Below, in pieces: positions 48,070-59,693 of a stretch of DNA of 64,000 nt (the stretch's first letter is position 1; each line of letters starts with the position of its first letter). Source of the stretch: Zhihengliuella sp. (GTDB lineage: Bacteria > Actinomycetota > Actinomycetes > Actinomycetales > Micrococcaceae); NCBI RefSeq assembly GCF_031178195.1, contig NZ_JAPSJL010000009.1:91955-155954 (forward strand), read 5' to 3'. Position numbers and translations under genes: made by a program. The notes under the pieces are model-generated. The model was given only the letters and a program-made list of their open reading frames with translations, did no database searches and was not told where the DNA came from.

Positions 48070-48852
48070 ATGGTCGACGAGGGCACGGACACGGGACACC
48101 CGCACGCAGCGATCGCGGTGCGGGGTCTGGGCAAGCGCTTCGGCGAGAAGGTCGCGGTCAACGCCATCGACCTCGACGTGCCGGCGGGATCGTTCTACGG
48201 GCTTGTCGGGCCGAACGGGGCCGGCAAGACGACGTCCCTGTCGATGGCCACCGGCCTGCTGCGACCGGACGCCGGACGGGTGTGGATCCATGGAATAGAC
48301 GTCTGGGAACGACCCCTCGAGGCCAAGCGGATCCTGGGCGTCCTCGCCGACGGCGTGAGGCTTTTCGACCGCCTCACCGGCCGCCAGCTCGTCACCTACG
48401 CGGGACGGCTGCGCGGCATGGATCCGACGACGGTCGCCGAGCGGACTGAGGATCTCCTCCGGGTCCTGGACCTCGAGGATGCCGCTTCGAAGCTCGTGGT
48501 CGACTATTCGGCCGGCATGACCAAGAAGATTGCGCTCGCCACCTCCCTCATCCACTCGCCGCGCGTGCTGGTCCTTGACGAACCCTTCGAAGCAGTCGAC
48601 CCCGTGTCGGCGACCAACATCCGCTCGATCCTCGCCGGCTACGTGGAGCGCGGTGGAACGGTCGTCGTCTCCAGCCACGTGATGGACCTGGTTCAGCGGA
48701 TGTGCTCGCATGTGGCCGTCATCGCGGCCGGCAACGTGCTGGCCGCCGGGACCGTCGACGAGGTACGTGACGGCGCCACCCTCGAGGATCGCTTCGTGGA
48801 CCTCGTCGGCGGCCGGGCCCAGGGCGGGGGGCTGCAGTGGTTGCAGAGCTGA
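48070..48852 (+). CDS. ABC-2 type exporter ATP-binding protein
   Basis: 260 residues. Walker A GPNGAGKTTS (about 49-58), a degenerate signature DYSAGMTKKIALA, Walker B VLVLDEPFEAVD and switch VSSHVMD. Paired with the membrane gene whose GTG start overlaps its end by 16 bases. Substrate unknown; such pairs export antibiotics, peptides or lipids. Leaderless start predicted. Confidence 0.88.
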   Translation: MVDEGTDTGHPHAAIAVRGLGKRFGEKVAVNAIDLDVPAGSFYGLVGPNGAGKTTSLSMATGLLRPDAGRVWIHGIDVWERPLEAKRILGVLADGVRLFDRLTGRQLVTYAGRLRGMDPTTVAERTEDLLRVLDLEDAASKLVVDYSAGMTKKIALATSLIHSPRVLVLDEPFEAVDPVSATNIRSILAGYVERGGTVVVSSHVMDLVQRMCSHVAVIAAGNVLAAGTVDEVRDGATLEDRFVDLVGGRAQGGGLQWLQS

Positions 48853-50423
48853 TCCGGCTCAAGGCCGCACTCCTGGTCAACGGCTTCCGGCGCAGCCCGT
48901 GGCAGCTCGTCGGCGTCGTCCTCGGAGCGCTCTACGGTCTGTTCATCACCGCCATGCTGATCGTCGGGCTGTTCGGCCTGGGCGGGAATGATGACCGCCT
49001 GCTGATCGGCACCGTCCTGATCCTGGCCGGTGGGCTGACGACCCTGCTCTGGGCCGTGATCCCCGTCCTGGCCGCCGGCGTAGACGCGACCCTCGACCCC
49101 CAGCGCTTCGCGTCGCTGCCGATTCCGCGCCGCGACCTCGCCGCGGGCCTGCTGCTGACCGGATTCGTGGGCGTCCCCGGTGCCGTGACGGTGATCCTCT
49201 TCCTCGCCCAGACGCTGGCCTGGCGTCAGTGGACGACCGCGGCCGTCGTAGCGTTGCCGGCCGGAGCGCTCGGAGCCCTGTACTGCCTGGCCCTCGCCCG
49301 GATGACGACGACCGCAGCGCATGCGCTGACCGCCAGCCGGCGCTTCCGCGAGGTCGGCACCATCCTGCTCTTCGTGCCTCTGGTCCTGCTCGGCCCCATC
49401 ATCGGCGGGATCGAGAGCTGGATCTCCTCCGAGGGGTCCGAGCTGATGGGATGGCTGCCGCAGGTGGCCGACATCGTCGCCTGGACACCGCTGGGAGCCT
49501 TCGCCGCGCTGCCCGCTGACGCTGCTGCCGGGGCGTGGGCGGTCCTCGGGATCCGACTGGCCGTGGCCCTCGCCTACCTCGCGGCAACCGTGGGGCTCTG
49601 GGCCGTGCTGCTCCAGCGCTCCCTCGAGCAGCCCGCGAGCAGCGGCGGAGGCGGCCGGTCCCATGCCGGACTCGGAACCCTCCGCTGGTTCCCGGCGGCG
49701 CCGTGGGGTGCCGTGGCGGGCCGGGCGTTGACTTACTGGTTCAAGGACCCGCGGTACGCCGCGAGCATCGTCGTCGTCCCGTTGATCCCGATTGCGTTCT
49801 GGTATGCCTCCTCCCAGGCCGGATCGCCGTTTATGCTCTACGCCGCGGCGCCGCTGGTCGCGGTCATGCTCGGTTTCTCGATTTCCGCCGACGTCTCCTA
49901 CGACTCGACCGCGTTCGCCCTGCACGTCACCACAGGTCTCCGGGGCGTTCACGACCGGCTCGGCCGGGTCGTGGCCTGCGCGGCGATCTCGGTCCCCCTC
50001 GTCGTGCTCCTCTCCTTCATCCCGCTGGCCGCCGGCGGCGACCCGGTGGATGCGCTCGCGATCCTTGGAGTGAGCCTCGGCGGGCTGCTCTCCGGGCTAG
50101 GCGTGTCGTCGGTTGTCTCGGCACGATGGACCTACAGCGTCCCGCTGCCCGGGGAGAATCCCTTCAAGACGCCGCCTGGAGCGGGCGCGCGGGTCGCGAT
50201 CGTGCAACTCGGGACCTTCGCTGTCGCCACCCTCGCCTTGCTGCCCGAGCTGGGGCTGCTGATCGCGTACTTCGTCACAGGGCATCCCGTCTACGCGTGG
50301 CTGACGCTGCTCGTGGGACTGGTGCTCGGCGGGGTCCTGCTGGCCCTGGGCGTCCGGGTCGGCGGCCGCTGGTTCGACGCCCGGCTGCCGGAGCTCATGC
50401 AGGCGGTCACACTGAACAAGTAG
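48837..50423 (+). CDS. ABC-2 type exporter permease
   Basis: 528 residues with about twelve hydrophobic segments in two halves (for example SPWQLVGVVLGALYGLFITA at the start and PVYAWLTLLVGLVLGGVLLA near the end), separated by a Gly/Ser loop at 275-285. The double size fits a permease of two fused six-helix units, so one copy per ATPase dimer may suffice. GTG 48837 lies inside the ATPase gene. Confidence 0.82.
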   Translation: MVAELIRLKAALLVNGFRRSPWQLVGVVLGALYGLFITAMLIVGLFGLGGNDDRLLIGTVLILAGGLTTLLWAVIPVLAAGVDATLDPQRFASLPIPRRDLAAGLLLTGFVGVPGAVTVILFLAQTLAWRQWTTAAVVALPAGALGALYCLALARMTTTAAHALTASRRFREVGTILLFVPLVLLGPIIGGIESWISSEGSELMGWLPQVADIVAWTPLGAFAALPADAAAGAWAVLGIRLAVALAYLAATVGLWAVLLQRSLEQPASSGGGGRSHAGLGTLRWFPAAPWGAVAGRALTYWFKDPRYAASIVVVPLIPIAFWYASSQAGSPFMLYAAAPLVAVMLGFSISADVSYDSTAFALHVTTGLRGVHDRLGRVVACAAISVPLVVLLSFIPLAAGGDPVDALAILGVSLGGLLSGLGVSSVVSARWTYSVPLPGENPFKTPPGAGARVAIVQLGTFAVATLALLPELGLLIAYFVTGHPVYAWLTLLVGLVLGGVLLALGVRVGGRWFDARLPELMQAVTLNK

Positions 50424-50434
50424 GGCGCGGTTGA

Positions 50435-50440
50435 TAGAAT
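50435..50440 (+). promoter_or_regulatory. Predicted -10 box, leaderless DUF3039 gene
   Basis: TAGAAT, seven bases, then ATG 50448. It rules out the earlier in-frame ATG 50439, which overlaps the box. Confidence 0.5.
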
Positions 50441-50447
50441 GGAGCTC

Positions 50448-50741
50448 ATGAGCCTGCCTGCGAACTCCATCGAGAACGATCCCTTCGACGGCGGAAGCCG
50501 CGGTGGTACCGCGACGGTCGAGCGCGAGGAGACCCGCCAGCTGATCGAGCCGGGCGACTCCGAACGGTTCGCGCACTACGTGCGCAAGGAGAAGATCATG
50601 GAGTCCGCGGTCACCGGTGACCCGGTGATCGCGTTGTGCGGCAAGGTCTGGGTCCCGGGCCGGGACCCGCAGAAGTTCCCCGTCTGCCCCGAGTGCAAGG
50701 CCGTCTACGACGGCTTCCGCGACGCCGACGAGAACAGCTGA
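50448..50741 (+). CDS. DUF3039 family protein
   Basis: 97 residues. After a polar N-terminus the conserved part (FAHYVRKEKIMESAV, ALCGKVWVPGRDPQ, VCPECKAVYDGF) contains three cysteines in a C-x(n)-CPxC pattern, probably binding zinc. An actinobacterial family of unknown function, habitually next to a superfamily 2 helicase, as here (100 bases apart). Confidence 0.85.
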   Translation: MSLPANSIENDPFDGGSRGGTATVEREETRQLIEPGDSERFAHYVRKEKIMESAVTGDPVIALCGKVWVPGRDPQKFPVCPECKAVYDGFRDADENS

Positions 50742-50840
50742 CGCGCCGGAGGCGCCGCGGCGCCTCAGCGCTGAGAGCTGAATGACCGTGCGGCCCGCTG
50801 CCGCGTCGGTTCACATCGTCGACTTCCGAAGGGGACACCC

Positions 50841-52613
50841 GTGACCGAAGCGCTCTTCACCGTGGGCGAGAGCATGCCCCCGGCCTATCCGGAACGCGCT
50901 GCGTGGGGAACCGCGCCGAAGCTCAGGCAGTGGCAGCAGGAGGCCCTGCAGCTCTACATCGACAAGTCGCCGAAGGACTTCCTGGCCGTCGCGACGCCGG
51001 GTGCCGGCAAGACCACGTTCGCCCTGCGCATCGCGCGGATGCTGGTCGACGCGGGAACGGTGAACCGCATTACCGTCGTCGCTCCGACGGAACACCTCAA
51101 GAGCCAGTGGGCGGACGCAGCGGCGAGGATCGGCCTCTCCATCGACCCGAACTTCAAGAATTCCGACGGCCGCCACGGCGCCGGTTACATCGGGGTGGCG
51201 GTGACCTACGCCCAGGTGGCCTCCAAGCCGTTGCTGCACCGGGCCAAGACCGAGGCCGCGCGTACCCTGGTGATTCTCGACGAGATCCACCATGGCGGTG
51301 ACGAGCTCAGTTGGGGCGACGGCATCCGGGAGGCGTTCGAGCCTGCCACCAGGCGTCTCGCGCTGACCGGTACGCCCTTCCGTTCGGACACGGCCGCCAT
51401 CCCGTTCGTCGACTACGTCGAGGACGGAGAGGGAATCCGGCGCTCCAAGGCCGATTACACGTACGGTTACGGCGACGCGCTCAAGGACAACGTGGTCCGT
51501 CCAGTGCTCTTCATGGCCTACTCCGGCCAGATGCGCTGGCGGACCAGCGCCGGCGAGGAGATGGAGGCCAACCTCGGCGAGGGATTCACCAAGGACATCA
51601 CTGCCCACGCCTGGCGCACGGCGCTCAACCCCGAGGGCGAGTGGATTCCAGCCGTGCTCTCGGCGGCGGACCGGCGGCTCAGCGAGGTCCGCAGGACCGT
51701 TCCTGACGCCGGCGGCCTGGTCATCGCGACGGACCACGATGATGCCCGCGCTTACGCCGCGCAGCTCGACGCGATGACGGGGGAGCGGACCACGGTCATC
51801 CTCTCCGACGACCCCAAGGCCTCGAGCCGGATCGAGGAGTTCTCTGCCGGGGAGAGCCGATGGATGGTCGCTGTCCGCATGGTCTCCGAGGGCGTCGATG
51901 TGCCGCGGCTCTCGGTGGGTGTGTACGCCACGAGCACCTCCACTCCACTGTTCTTCGCTCAGGCCGTCGGCCGCTTCGTCCGCTCGCGGAAACGCGGAGA
52001 GGTCGCCAGCGTTTTCCTGCCCTCCGTGCCCATCCTCATGGCCCTCGCCAACGAGATGGAGGTCGAGCGCGACCACGCTCTGGACCGGCCGGAGAAGCAC
52101 GTCGAGGATCCGGACTTCGTCCCGGAGGAGGGCCTGCTCGACGAGGCGAACCGTGAGGAGAAGGCCTCGGATGAGCTGACGAAGCAGAAGTTCGAAGCCC
52201 TGCAGTCGAACGCTTCCTTCGATCGCGTCCTGTTCGACGGCGGGGAGTTCGGCACCGGCGGCGCCATCGGCTCGGACGAGGAGCACGACTTCCTCGGGAT
52301 CCCTGGACTGCTCGACGCCGACCAGGTGGGGGCGCTGCTCCGGCAGCGCCAGGCGGAACACGTCAAGCGCCGCTCGTCGGCGTCGGAGCAGGCGTCGGCG
52401 GCCGCCGTCGTCGACCACCGTCGGTTGCTGGACCTGCGCCAGCAGCTCGCCAAGAATGTCTCGGCCTGGGCAGCCCGCACCGGTACCGCGCACGGGTCCA
52501 TCCACAACAAGCTCCGCGAGGTCTGTGGGGGACCGCCCGTCGCCCAGGCGAGCGCGGACCAGCTGGACGCACGGATCAAGAAGCTCCAGGACTGGTTCGT
52601 CGGCCGCAAGTAG
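50841..52613 (+). CDS. Superfamily 2 DEAD/DEAH-type helicase
   Basis: 590 residues. Q-like LRQWQQEALQLY, Walker A ATPGAGKTTFA (about 54-64), DEIHHGG (motif II), TGTPFRSD (motif III) and QAVGRFVRSRKRG (motif VI). The C-terminal 150 residues are acidic, helical and unlike known domains. GTG 50841 has GAAGGGG upstream. Conserved with DUF3039 in Actinobacteria; the nucleic-acid substrate is unknown. It is convergent with pncB; the 107-base spacer shows no convincing terminator. Confidence 0.88.
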   Translation: MTEALFTVGESMPPAYPERAAWGTAPKLRQWQQEALQLYIDKSPKDFLAVATPGAGKTTFALRIARMLVDAGTVNRITVVAPTEHLKSQWADAAARIGLSIDPNFKNSDGRHGAGYIGVAVTYAQVASKPLLHRAKTEAARTLVILDEIHHGGDELSWGDGIREAFEPATRRLALTGTPFRSDTAAIPFVDYVEDGEGIRRSKADYTYGYGDALKDNVVRPVLFMAYSGQMRWRTSAGEEMEANLGEGFTKDITAHAWRTALNPEGEWIPAVLSAADRRLSEVRRTVPDAGGLVIATDHDDARAYAAQLDAMTGERTTVILSDDPKASSRIEEFSAGESRWMVAVRMVSEGVDVPRLSVGVYATSTSTPLFFAQAVGRFVRSRKRGEVASVFLPSVPILMALANEMEVERDHALDRPEKHVEDPDFVPEEGLLDEANREEKASDELTKQKFEALQSNASFDRVLFDGGEFGTGGAIGSDEEHDFLGIPGLLDADQVGALLRQRQAEHVKRRSSASEQASAAAVVDHRRLLDLRQQLAKNVSAWAARTGTAHGSIHNKLREVCGGPPVAQASADQLDARIKKLQDWFVGRK

Positions 52614-52720
52614 CGTCGGACCCGGAGGCCGCGGTTCGAGCGGCGCAGCTCGGCGAGCCCGGGGTCGACCGGCCGGGCAATTCGAGCCAGGGTGCCCGTC
52701 CGGTCAGCGGTCTGACTGGC

Positions 52721-54031
52721 TCAACGAGTGACGAGCTCGGTCGGGATCACTGGCTCGCCCTTCTGCAGCTTGCGGGCGATGCCCGGCAGCTCCTGCACGC
52801 TGGCCTGGTGTCGCTCGGCGGCTCGACGCACGCCCTCGGGGCCCGTGAATCCGGGCTGGACCTCCCCGTCGAGCACGAGGGGGACGATCAGCTCGCGATC
52901 GTTTGAGTCCGCTTCCGGGCGGAACCCCACGCCGACCAGCTCGGCCGTGGCACGCCCGCGCTCGTTGATCTGGCGCACCGCCAGCTTCCTGCCCCCCACG
53001 CTGGCCTTGTTCTTGGCGGCCTTGGCCACGTCGACGAATTCGCCGGACTCGTTCTGCCGAGAGACCAGCTTGTACACCATGGACGCTGTCGGCGCGCCGG
53101 AGCCGGTCACTAGCGATGTCCCTACGCCGTAGGCGTCGACCGGCGCCGACTGCAGGGCAGCAATGGCGTATTCGTCCAGGTCGCTCGTGACCATAATGCG
53201 CGTGTTGTGGTTGCCCAGGTCGTCCAGGAGGACGCGGACCCAGCGGGCCTGATCGACCAGATCGCCTGAGTCCAGGCGGACGGCGCCAAGCTCGGGCCCG
53301 GCGACCTCGACAGCCGTGCGGACGCCTTCCTCGACGTCGTACGTGTCCACCAGCAGAGTGGTGTCGCGTCCGAGCGAGGCGACTTGTGCCTCGAATGCCG
53401 CGCGTTCTGAGTCGTGCAGCAGCGTGAACGAGTGCGCCGCAGTCCCGACCGTCGGCAGACCGTACCGGAAGCCAGCCTCTAGATTGGAGGTGGAGCCGAA
53501 TCCGGCGATCACCGCGGCGCGGGCGGCGGCCACGGCCGACTCCTCCTGCGTGCGGCGCGAGCCCATCTCCACGCACGGGCGACCGTGGGCCGCAGCGACC
53601 ATGCGCGATGCGGCGGACGCAATCGCGGAGTCGTGGTTGAGGATCGAGAGAATCAAGGTCTCCAAGATGCACGCTTCCGCGAACGTCGACTCGACAGTCA
53701 GCAGCGGGGACTGAGGGAAGTAGAGCTCGCCTTCGGCATACCCGTGGATGCTACCGGTGAAGCGGAACTCACGTAGGAAGTCGAGCGTCGGGTCGTCCAC
53801 TACACCGTTGTCCGCGAGGAAGTCGAGCTCCTCCATGGAGAACCGGAACCGTGGCAGCGCTTCCAAGATCCGGCCTGTGCCGGCGACCACGCCGTAGCGA
53901 CGGCCCTCGGGGAGTCGACGGGAAAATGCCTCGAAGACGGATCGGCGGTGCGCAGCTCCGGACCGCAGTGACGCCTGGAGCATCGTCAGTTCGTAATGGT
54001 CGGTGAAAAGCGAGGTCGGCTGCTGCCGCAT
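52721..54031 (-). CDS. pncB: Nicotinate phosphoribosyltransferase
   Basis: 436 residues. TDHYELTMLQASLRSG at the N-terminus, EMGSRRTQEESAVAAAR, GFGSTSNLEAG and VRLDSGDLVDQ are the family motifs. It salvages nicotinate into NAD via nicotinate mononucleotide. ATG 54031 has CAGGAG eight bases upstream. In relatives pncB is divergent from clpS; here a DUF222/HNH gene lies between them. Confidence 0.94.
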   Translation of the reverse strand: MRQQPTSLFTDHYELTMLQASLRSGAAHRRSVFEAFSRRLPEGRRYGVVAGTGRILEALPRFRFSMEELDFLADNGVVDDPTLDFLREFRFTGSIHGYAEGELYFPQSPLLTVESTFAEACILETLILSILNHDSAIASAASRMVAAAHGRPCVEMGSRRTQEESAVAAARAAVIAGFGSTSNLEAGFRYGLPTVGTAAHSFTLLHDSERAAFEAQVASLGRDTTLLVDTYDVEEGVRTAVEVAGPELGAVRLDSGDLVDQARWVRVLLDDLGNHNTRIMVTSDLDEYAIAALQSAPVDAYGVGTSLVTGSGAPTASMVYKLVSRQNESGEFVDVAKAAKNKASVGGRKLAVRQINERGRATAELVGVGFRPEADSNDRELIVPLVLDGEVQPGFTGPEGVRRAAERHQASVQELPGIARKLQKGEPVIPTELVTR

Positions 54032-54087
54032 GGGTGGCTCCTGCTGGGTGCTGACGTACTGGCCGGGACGCGCTGGCGCTGCCGATC

Positions 54088-54093
54088 ACTCTA
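54088..54093 (-). promoter_or_regulatory. Predicted -10 box of pncB
   Basis: TAGAGT on the minus strand, about 57 bases before ATG 54031. Confidence 0.4.
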
Positions 54094-54141
54094 AACCGTT
54101 CGGAGCTGTGAACCGTTGCCGCCGTTCCGTAGGCGGTCAGC

Positions 54142-56448
<2,307 letters not shown>

Positions 56449-56700
56449 GTATCCATCCTCGCCCGCCATCAGGTTGGACGCCCGGACAGCCGGCACCACT
56501 GTGCACGGCAACGCCCGCCAACGGACCTGTGGAGGACAAGTCGCTGGGTCTGGACCCCTCTGCCGTTGCGTCAGCCGGGGACAGGAAAGGGCCACGGCCG
56601 CCGCTCCCGGTAAGGAGGCGCCGACCGCACAGGGAACGTGTGGGTCCGGGCACTGGAGGCCGCGTGGGCTCCTGGCGTGGGCGAGACGGCGAAACGGATT

Positions 56701-56706
56701 TAGACT
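56701..56706 (+). promoter_or_regulatory. Predicted -10 box, leaderless clpS
   Basis: TAGACT, GGAGGA, then ATG 56713. The Shine-Dalgarno-like GGAGG lies where transcription would not yet have begun. The rest of the 264-base divergent gap with the HNH gene shows nothing recognisable. Confidence 0.5.
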
Positions 56707-56712
56707 GGAGGA

Positions 56713-57012
56713 ATGCCCGTGCTGACCCCCGAGACAGTGGAAGAGACCGCGGCCGACACGTCGCCGGCCTACGAGATCCCGTACGTCCTGATCGTCTGGA
56801 ACGATCCGGTGAACCTCATGAGCTACGTGAGCTGGGTGTTCCGCAGCTACTTCGGCTACTCGAAGGCCAAGGCCGACGAACTCATGATGGAGGTCCACAC
56901 CCTGGGCCGATCGGTGGTGGCTACCGGGTCGCTGGAGAAGATCGAGGCGGATGTGGCGGCGATGCACCGTTACGGTCTCTGGGCGACGTTCAAAAGGGCG
57001 GATGAGGCCTGA
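56713..57012 (+). CDS. clpS: ATP-dependent Clp protease adaptor ClpS
   Basis: 99 residues. The conserved core (VLIVWNDPVNLMSYVSWVF) carries the N-degron pocket, with MEVHTLGRSVVATGSLEKIE later. It hands N-degron substrates to ClpA/ClpC-ClpP. The stop overlaps the DUF2017 start by one base (TGATG). Confidence 0.95.
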   Translation: MPVLTPETVEETAADTSPAYEIPYVLIVWNDPVNLMSYVSWVFRSYFGYSKAKADELMMEVHTLGRSVVATGSLEKIEADVAAMHRYGLWATFKRADEA

Positions 57013-57662
57013 TGGCGCGCGCCTTCAAGAACACCCGTCGCGGAGTCACCGGCCATCTGGAGCGCGCGGAGCGCGATCTCCTGCGCAATCTGTTCGACGA
57101 CGTCATCACCCTGCTGGAACCGGACGAGGACGCCCCGGCCGTGCCGCCGTCGTCCCCTGAACGGGATCCGCTGTGGGAGCTGACGGGCCTGAGTCCGGAG
57201 GACTTCGCGGCCAGCGCTGGGGGAGCAGCGGTCGAGCCGCCCCGAGACCCTGCCCTGCGGCGACTACTGCCGGACGCAGTGAAGGACGACGACGCCGCCT
57301 CGGCCGAGTTCCGCGGCCTCACGGAGCACGCGCTCCGGCAGTCCAAGACGGCCTCGCTGCGGGCTGCGAAGCTGGCGTTGGAGACCTCGCGTCTGCATCT
57401 GGACGACGCGTCGGCTCCGCGCTTCGCTGCGGCGCTGAACGACGTTCGGCTCGTTCTCGCGGAGCGGCTGGGCATCGAGACGGAGGAGGACGCCGAACGC
57501 GTGCACCGGTTGGAGGACTGGGCGGAGGCCGAATCGGTCGACGACTACCTCGCACTCGTCTACAACTTCGTCACCTGGGCCCAGGACAGCCTGATGGTGG
57601 CATTGTCCGACCGAATCGAGCTGGACCTGGACGGCCCCTTCGGCGAGGGCCACGTTCGCTAG
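57012..57662 (+). CDS. DUF2017 family protein
   Basis: 216 residues, mostly helical, no membrane segment. Begins MARAFKNTRRGVTGHLERAE and ends with a conserved helical half (RLEDWAEAESVDDYLALVYN). Actinobacterial family of unknown function, nearly always behind clpS, suggesting a role in regulated proteolysis. Co-translated with clpS through TGATG. Confidence 0.85.
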   Translation: MARAFKNTRRGVTGHLERAERDLLRNLFDDVITLLEPDEDAPAVPPSSPERDPLWELTGLSPEDFAASAGGAAVEPPRDPALRRLLPDAVKDDDAASAEFRGLTEHALRQSKTASLRAAKLALETSRLHLDDASAPRFAAALNDVRLVLAERLGIETEEDAERVHRLEDWAEAESVDDYLALVYNFVTWAQDSLMVALSDRIELDLDGPFGEGHVR

Positions 57663-57704
57663 GGATGTCGGGATGATCACACGGGCGCCGGCGACCGCAT
57701 CGGA

Positions 57705-57710
57705 TATTGT
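57705..57710 (+). promoter_or_regulatory. Predicted -10 box of murI
   Basis: TATTGT nine bases before ATG 57720 and three before in-frame GTG 57714, which favours the ATG. Confidence 0.45.
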
Positions 57711-57719
57711 CGGGTGATC

Positions 57720-58685
57720 ATGAACGTCGTTCCTGTCGGCACCGGTGAGGTGCCCCATCCTCCGCAGTCCGCGGAGCCGGTGCGGCAGCTGCGCGCCTCG
57801 GCCCCCATCGGGATCTTCGACTCAGGCGTCGGCGGCCTGACCGTCTCGCGCGCGGTGCTGGACCAGTTGCCCAACGAGTCGACGCTGTACGTCGGCGACA
57901 CCGCTCGCAGCCCGTACGGGCCGCTGCCGATCGCCGAGGTCCGCGCGAACGCCCTCGGAATCATGGACGAGCTCGTCGACGCCGGTGTCAAACTTCTGGT
58001 GATCGCCTGCAATTCCGCCTCGGCCGCCGTGTTGCGCGACGCGCGGGAGCGTTACACCGCGCGGTACGGCATCCCGGTTGTCGAGGTCATCCAGCCAGCC
58101 GTCCGGCGCGCGGTCGCCGCGACCCGCAACGGCCGGATCGGCGTGATCGGCACACGCGCCACCGTGGGCTCGCGCGCCTACGACGACGCGTTCGCCGCCG
58201 CCCCCCATCTGCAGGTCTCCTCGGTCGCGTGTCCGCGGTTCGTCGAGTACGTCGAGCGCGGCGTCACCACGGGCGAGGAGCTGCTGGCGACCGCAGAGGA
58301 GTACCTGGCCCCCCTCAAGGCGGCCGGCGTCGACACCCTGGTGCTCGGCTGCACGCACTACCCTCTGCTGACCGGCGTCCTCTCCTACGTCATGGGCGAC
58401 GGGGTCACACTCGTCTCCAGTGCCGAGGAGACGGCCAAGGACGTGTACGCGGCCCTGATGCGTACGGGGCTCTCGCGGGTGGACTCCACGGACCCGAGCC
58501 ATCACTTCATCGCCACCGGCGACGCGACCGCCTTCGAGTCGCTCGCGCGCCGGTTCCTCGGTCCCGAGGTGCTCGGCGTCGAGCACGTCGATCACGTCGC
58601 GGCTCGCTACCCGACGGGTTCCATCGCTATGGTGACTCCAGAGATGACCGCCCGTGCGTCCATCGGCGACAGTGCCAGGAAGTAG
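57720..58685 (+). CDS. murI: Glutamate racemase
   Basis: 321 residues. Both catalytic cysteines are present ([11 protein letters not shown] and LGCTHYPLL), with [15 protein letters not shown] at the N-terminus after a 25-residue extension. It provides D-glutamate for peptidoglycan. ATG 57720 is chosen because GTG 57714 would lie upstream of the likely transcription start. The CysM-CysO-Mec genes found between DUF2017 and murI in M. tuberculosis are missing. Confidence 0.95.
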   Translation: MNVVPVGTGEVPHPPQSAEPVRQLRASAPIGIFDSGVGGLTVSRAVLDQLPNESTLYVGDTARSPYGPLPIAEVRANALGIMDELVDAGVKLLVIACNSASAAVLRDARERYTARYGIPVVEVIQPAVRRAVAATRNGRIGVIGTRATVGSRAYDDAFAAAPHLQVSSVACPRFVEYVERGVTTGEELLATAEEYLAPLKAAGVDTLVLGCTHYPLLTGVLSYVMGDGVTLVSSAEETAKDVYAALMRTGLSRVDSTDPSHHFIATGDATAFESLARRFLGPEVLGVEHVDHVAARYPTGSIAMVTPEMTARASIGDSARK

Positions 58686-58688
58686 ACC

Positions 58689-59624
58689 ATGAAACTCACC
58701 ATCATCGGCTGCACGGGCTCCTTCCCGGGCCCGGGATCGCCGGCCTCCTGCTATCTGGTGTCAGCGTTCGACGGCGAACGCGAATGGAAGATCCTGCTCG
58801 ACCTCGGGTCGGGCGCGCTGGGCGTCCTGCAGCGCTACACGGATCTGAAGGACCTCGACGGGATCATGATCACGCATCTGCACCCCGACCACTTCATGGA
58901 CCTGTGCGGCATGCATGTGGCCATCCGGTGGGATCCGAACGGCTGGGGGCGTGAACGGATGACCGTCTACGGTCCCGGCGCCACGGAGGACCGGATCGGC
59001 ACCGCCTACGGGCTGGCGCCGACGGACCCCGAGGGCATGCACAAAGACTTCGACTTCCGTGCCTGGGAACCTCTGACGCCGGTCGAGATCGGTCCGTTCC
59101 GGATCACCCCGTACCCGGTGCGCCACCCCATCGAGGAGGCGTACGCGCTGCGCGTGGAAGCGACCGAACCGGTGGCCGACGGGACCCTCATGACGTCCGT
59201 CCTGACCTACTCGGGGGACACCGACGCGTGCGAGGGCCTGAACGAGGCCGCCCGCGACGCCGACATGTTCCTCTGCGAGGCCGCGTTCGAGGAGGGCAGG
59301 GACGACGCGATCGAGGGCGTCCACCTGACCGGCAAACGCGCGGGGGAGGCCGCGAGGGACGCGGGTGTCCACCGGCTCCTGCTGACCCACATCCCGGTCT
59401 GGACGGGCATCAACCAGGTCGTCGACGAGGCGACGGAGGTGTACGACGGCGGCATCGCCGTCGCGGTCTCCGGCGTCACCTACGGCGTGTGGTCCGGCAC
59501 GCGGCTCGGAGACCCACGCGACATGCCGACCGCTCCGGTCGCGCTCGTCCGTCCGGATCCCGAGCAGCGCGTGTGGCCGGGCCGTCCTCGGCGCGCGCCG
59601 GGCAGTAGGGGAAGCGGGCGCTAG
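58689..59624 (+). CDS. MBL-fold hydrolase of the Rv1339 type (putative cyclic nucleotide phosphodiesterase)
   Basis: 311 residues. RNase Z-like beta-lactamase fold: GCTGSFPGPGSPASCYLV, THLHPDHFMDLCGM (metal motif), RHPIEEAY, SGDTDACEGL and THIPVWTG. In position (murI, this gene, rph, rdgB) it matches M. tuberculosis Rv1339, reported as an atypical class II cAMP phosphodiesterase; the activity here is inference. The last 40 residues are a basic disordered tail. It starts three bases after murI. Confidence 0.82.
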   Translation: MKLTIIGCTGSFPGPGSPASCYLVSAFDGEREWKILLDLGSGALGVLQRYTDLKDLDGIMITHLHPDHFMDLCGMHVAIRWDPNGWGRERMTVYGPGATEDRIGTAYGLAPTDPEGMHKDFDFRAWEPLTPVEIGPFRITPYPVRHPIEEAYALRVEATEPVADGTLMTSVLTYSGDTDACEGLNEAARDADMFLCEAAFEEGRDDAIEGVHLTGKRAGEAARDAGVHRLLLTHIPVWTGINQVVDEATEVYDGGIAVAVSGVTYGVWSGTRLGDPRDMPTAPVALVRPDPEQRVWPGRPRRAPGSRGSGR

Positions 59625-59680
59625 CCACCGCTGCACCGCGCGGGGCCCCGGGAGTGCCCCAACCGAGGGGCCGTCGCGCC

Positions 59681-59686
59681 TAGACT
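59681..59686 (+). promoter_or_regulatory. Predicted -10 box, leaderless rph
   Basis: TAGACT, seven bases, then ATG 59694. Confidence 0.5.
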
Positions 59687-59693
59687 TGAATGC

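Noticed and set aside
52700..52720. Small GTCAG/CTGAC hairpin between the helicase and pncB as terminator
   Set aside because: Only five base pairs in a GC-rich context.
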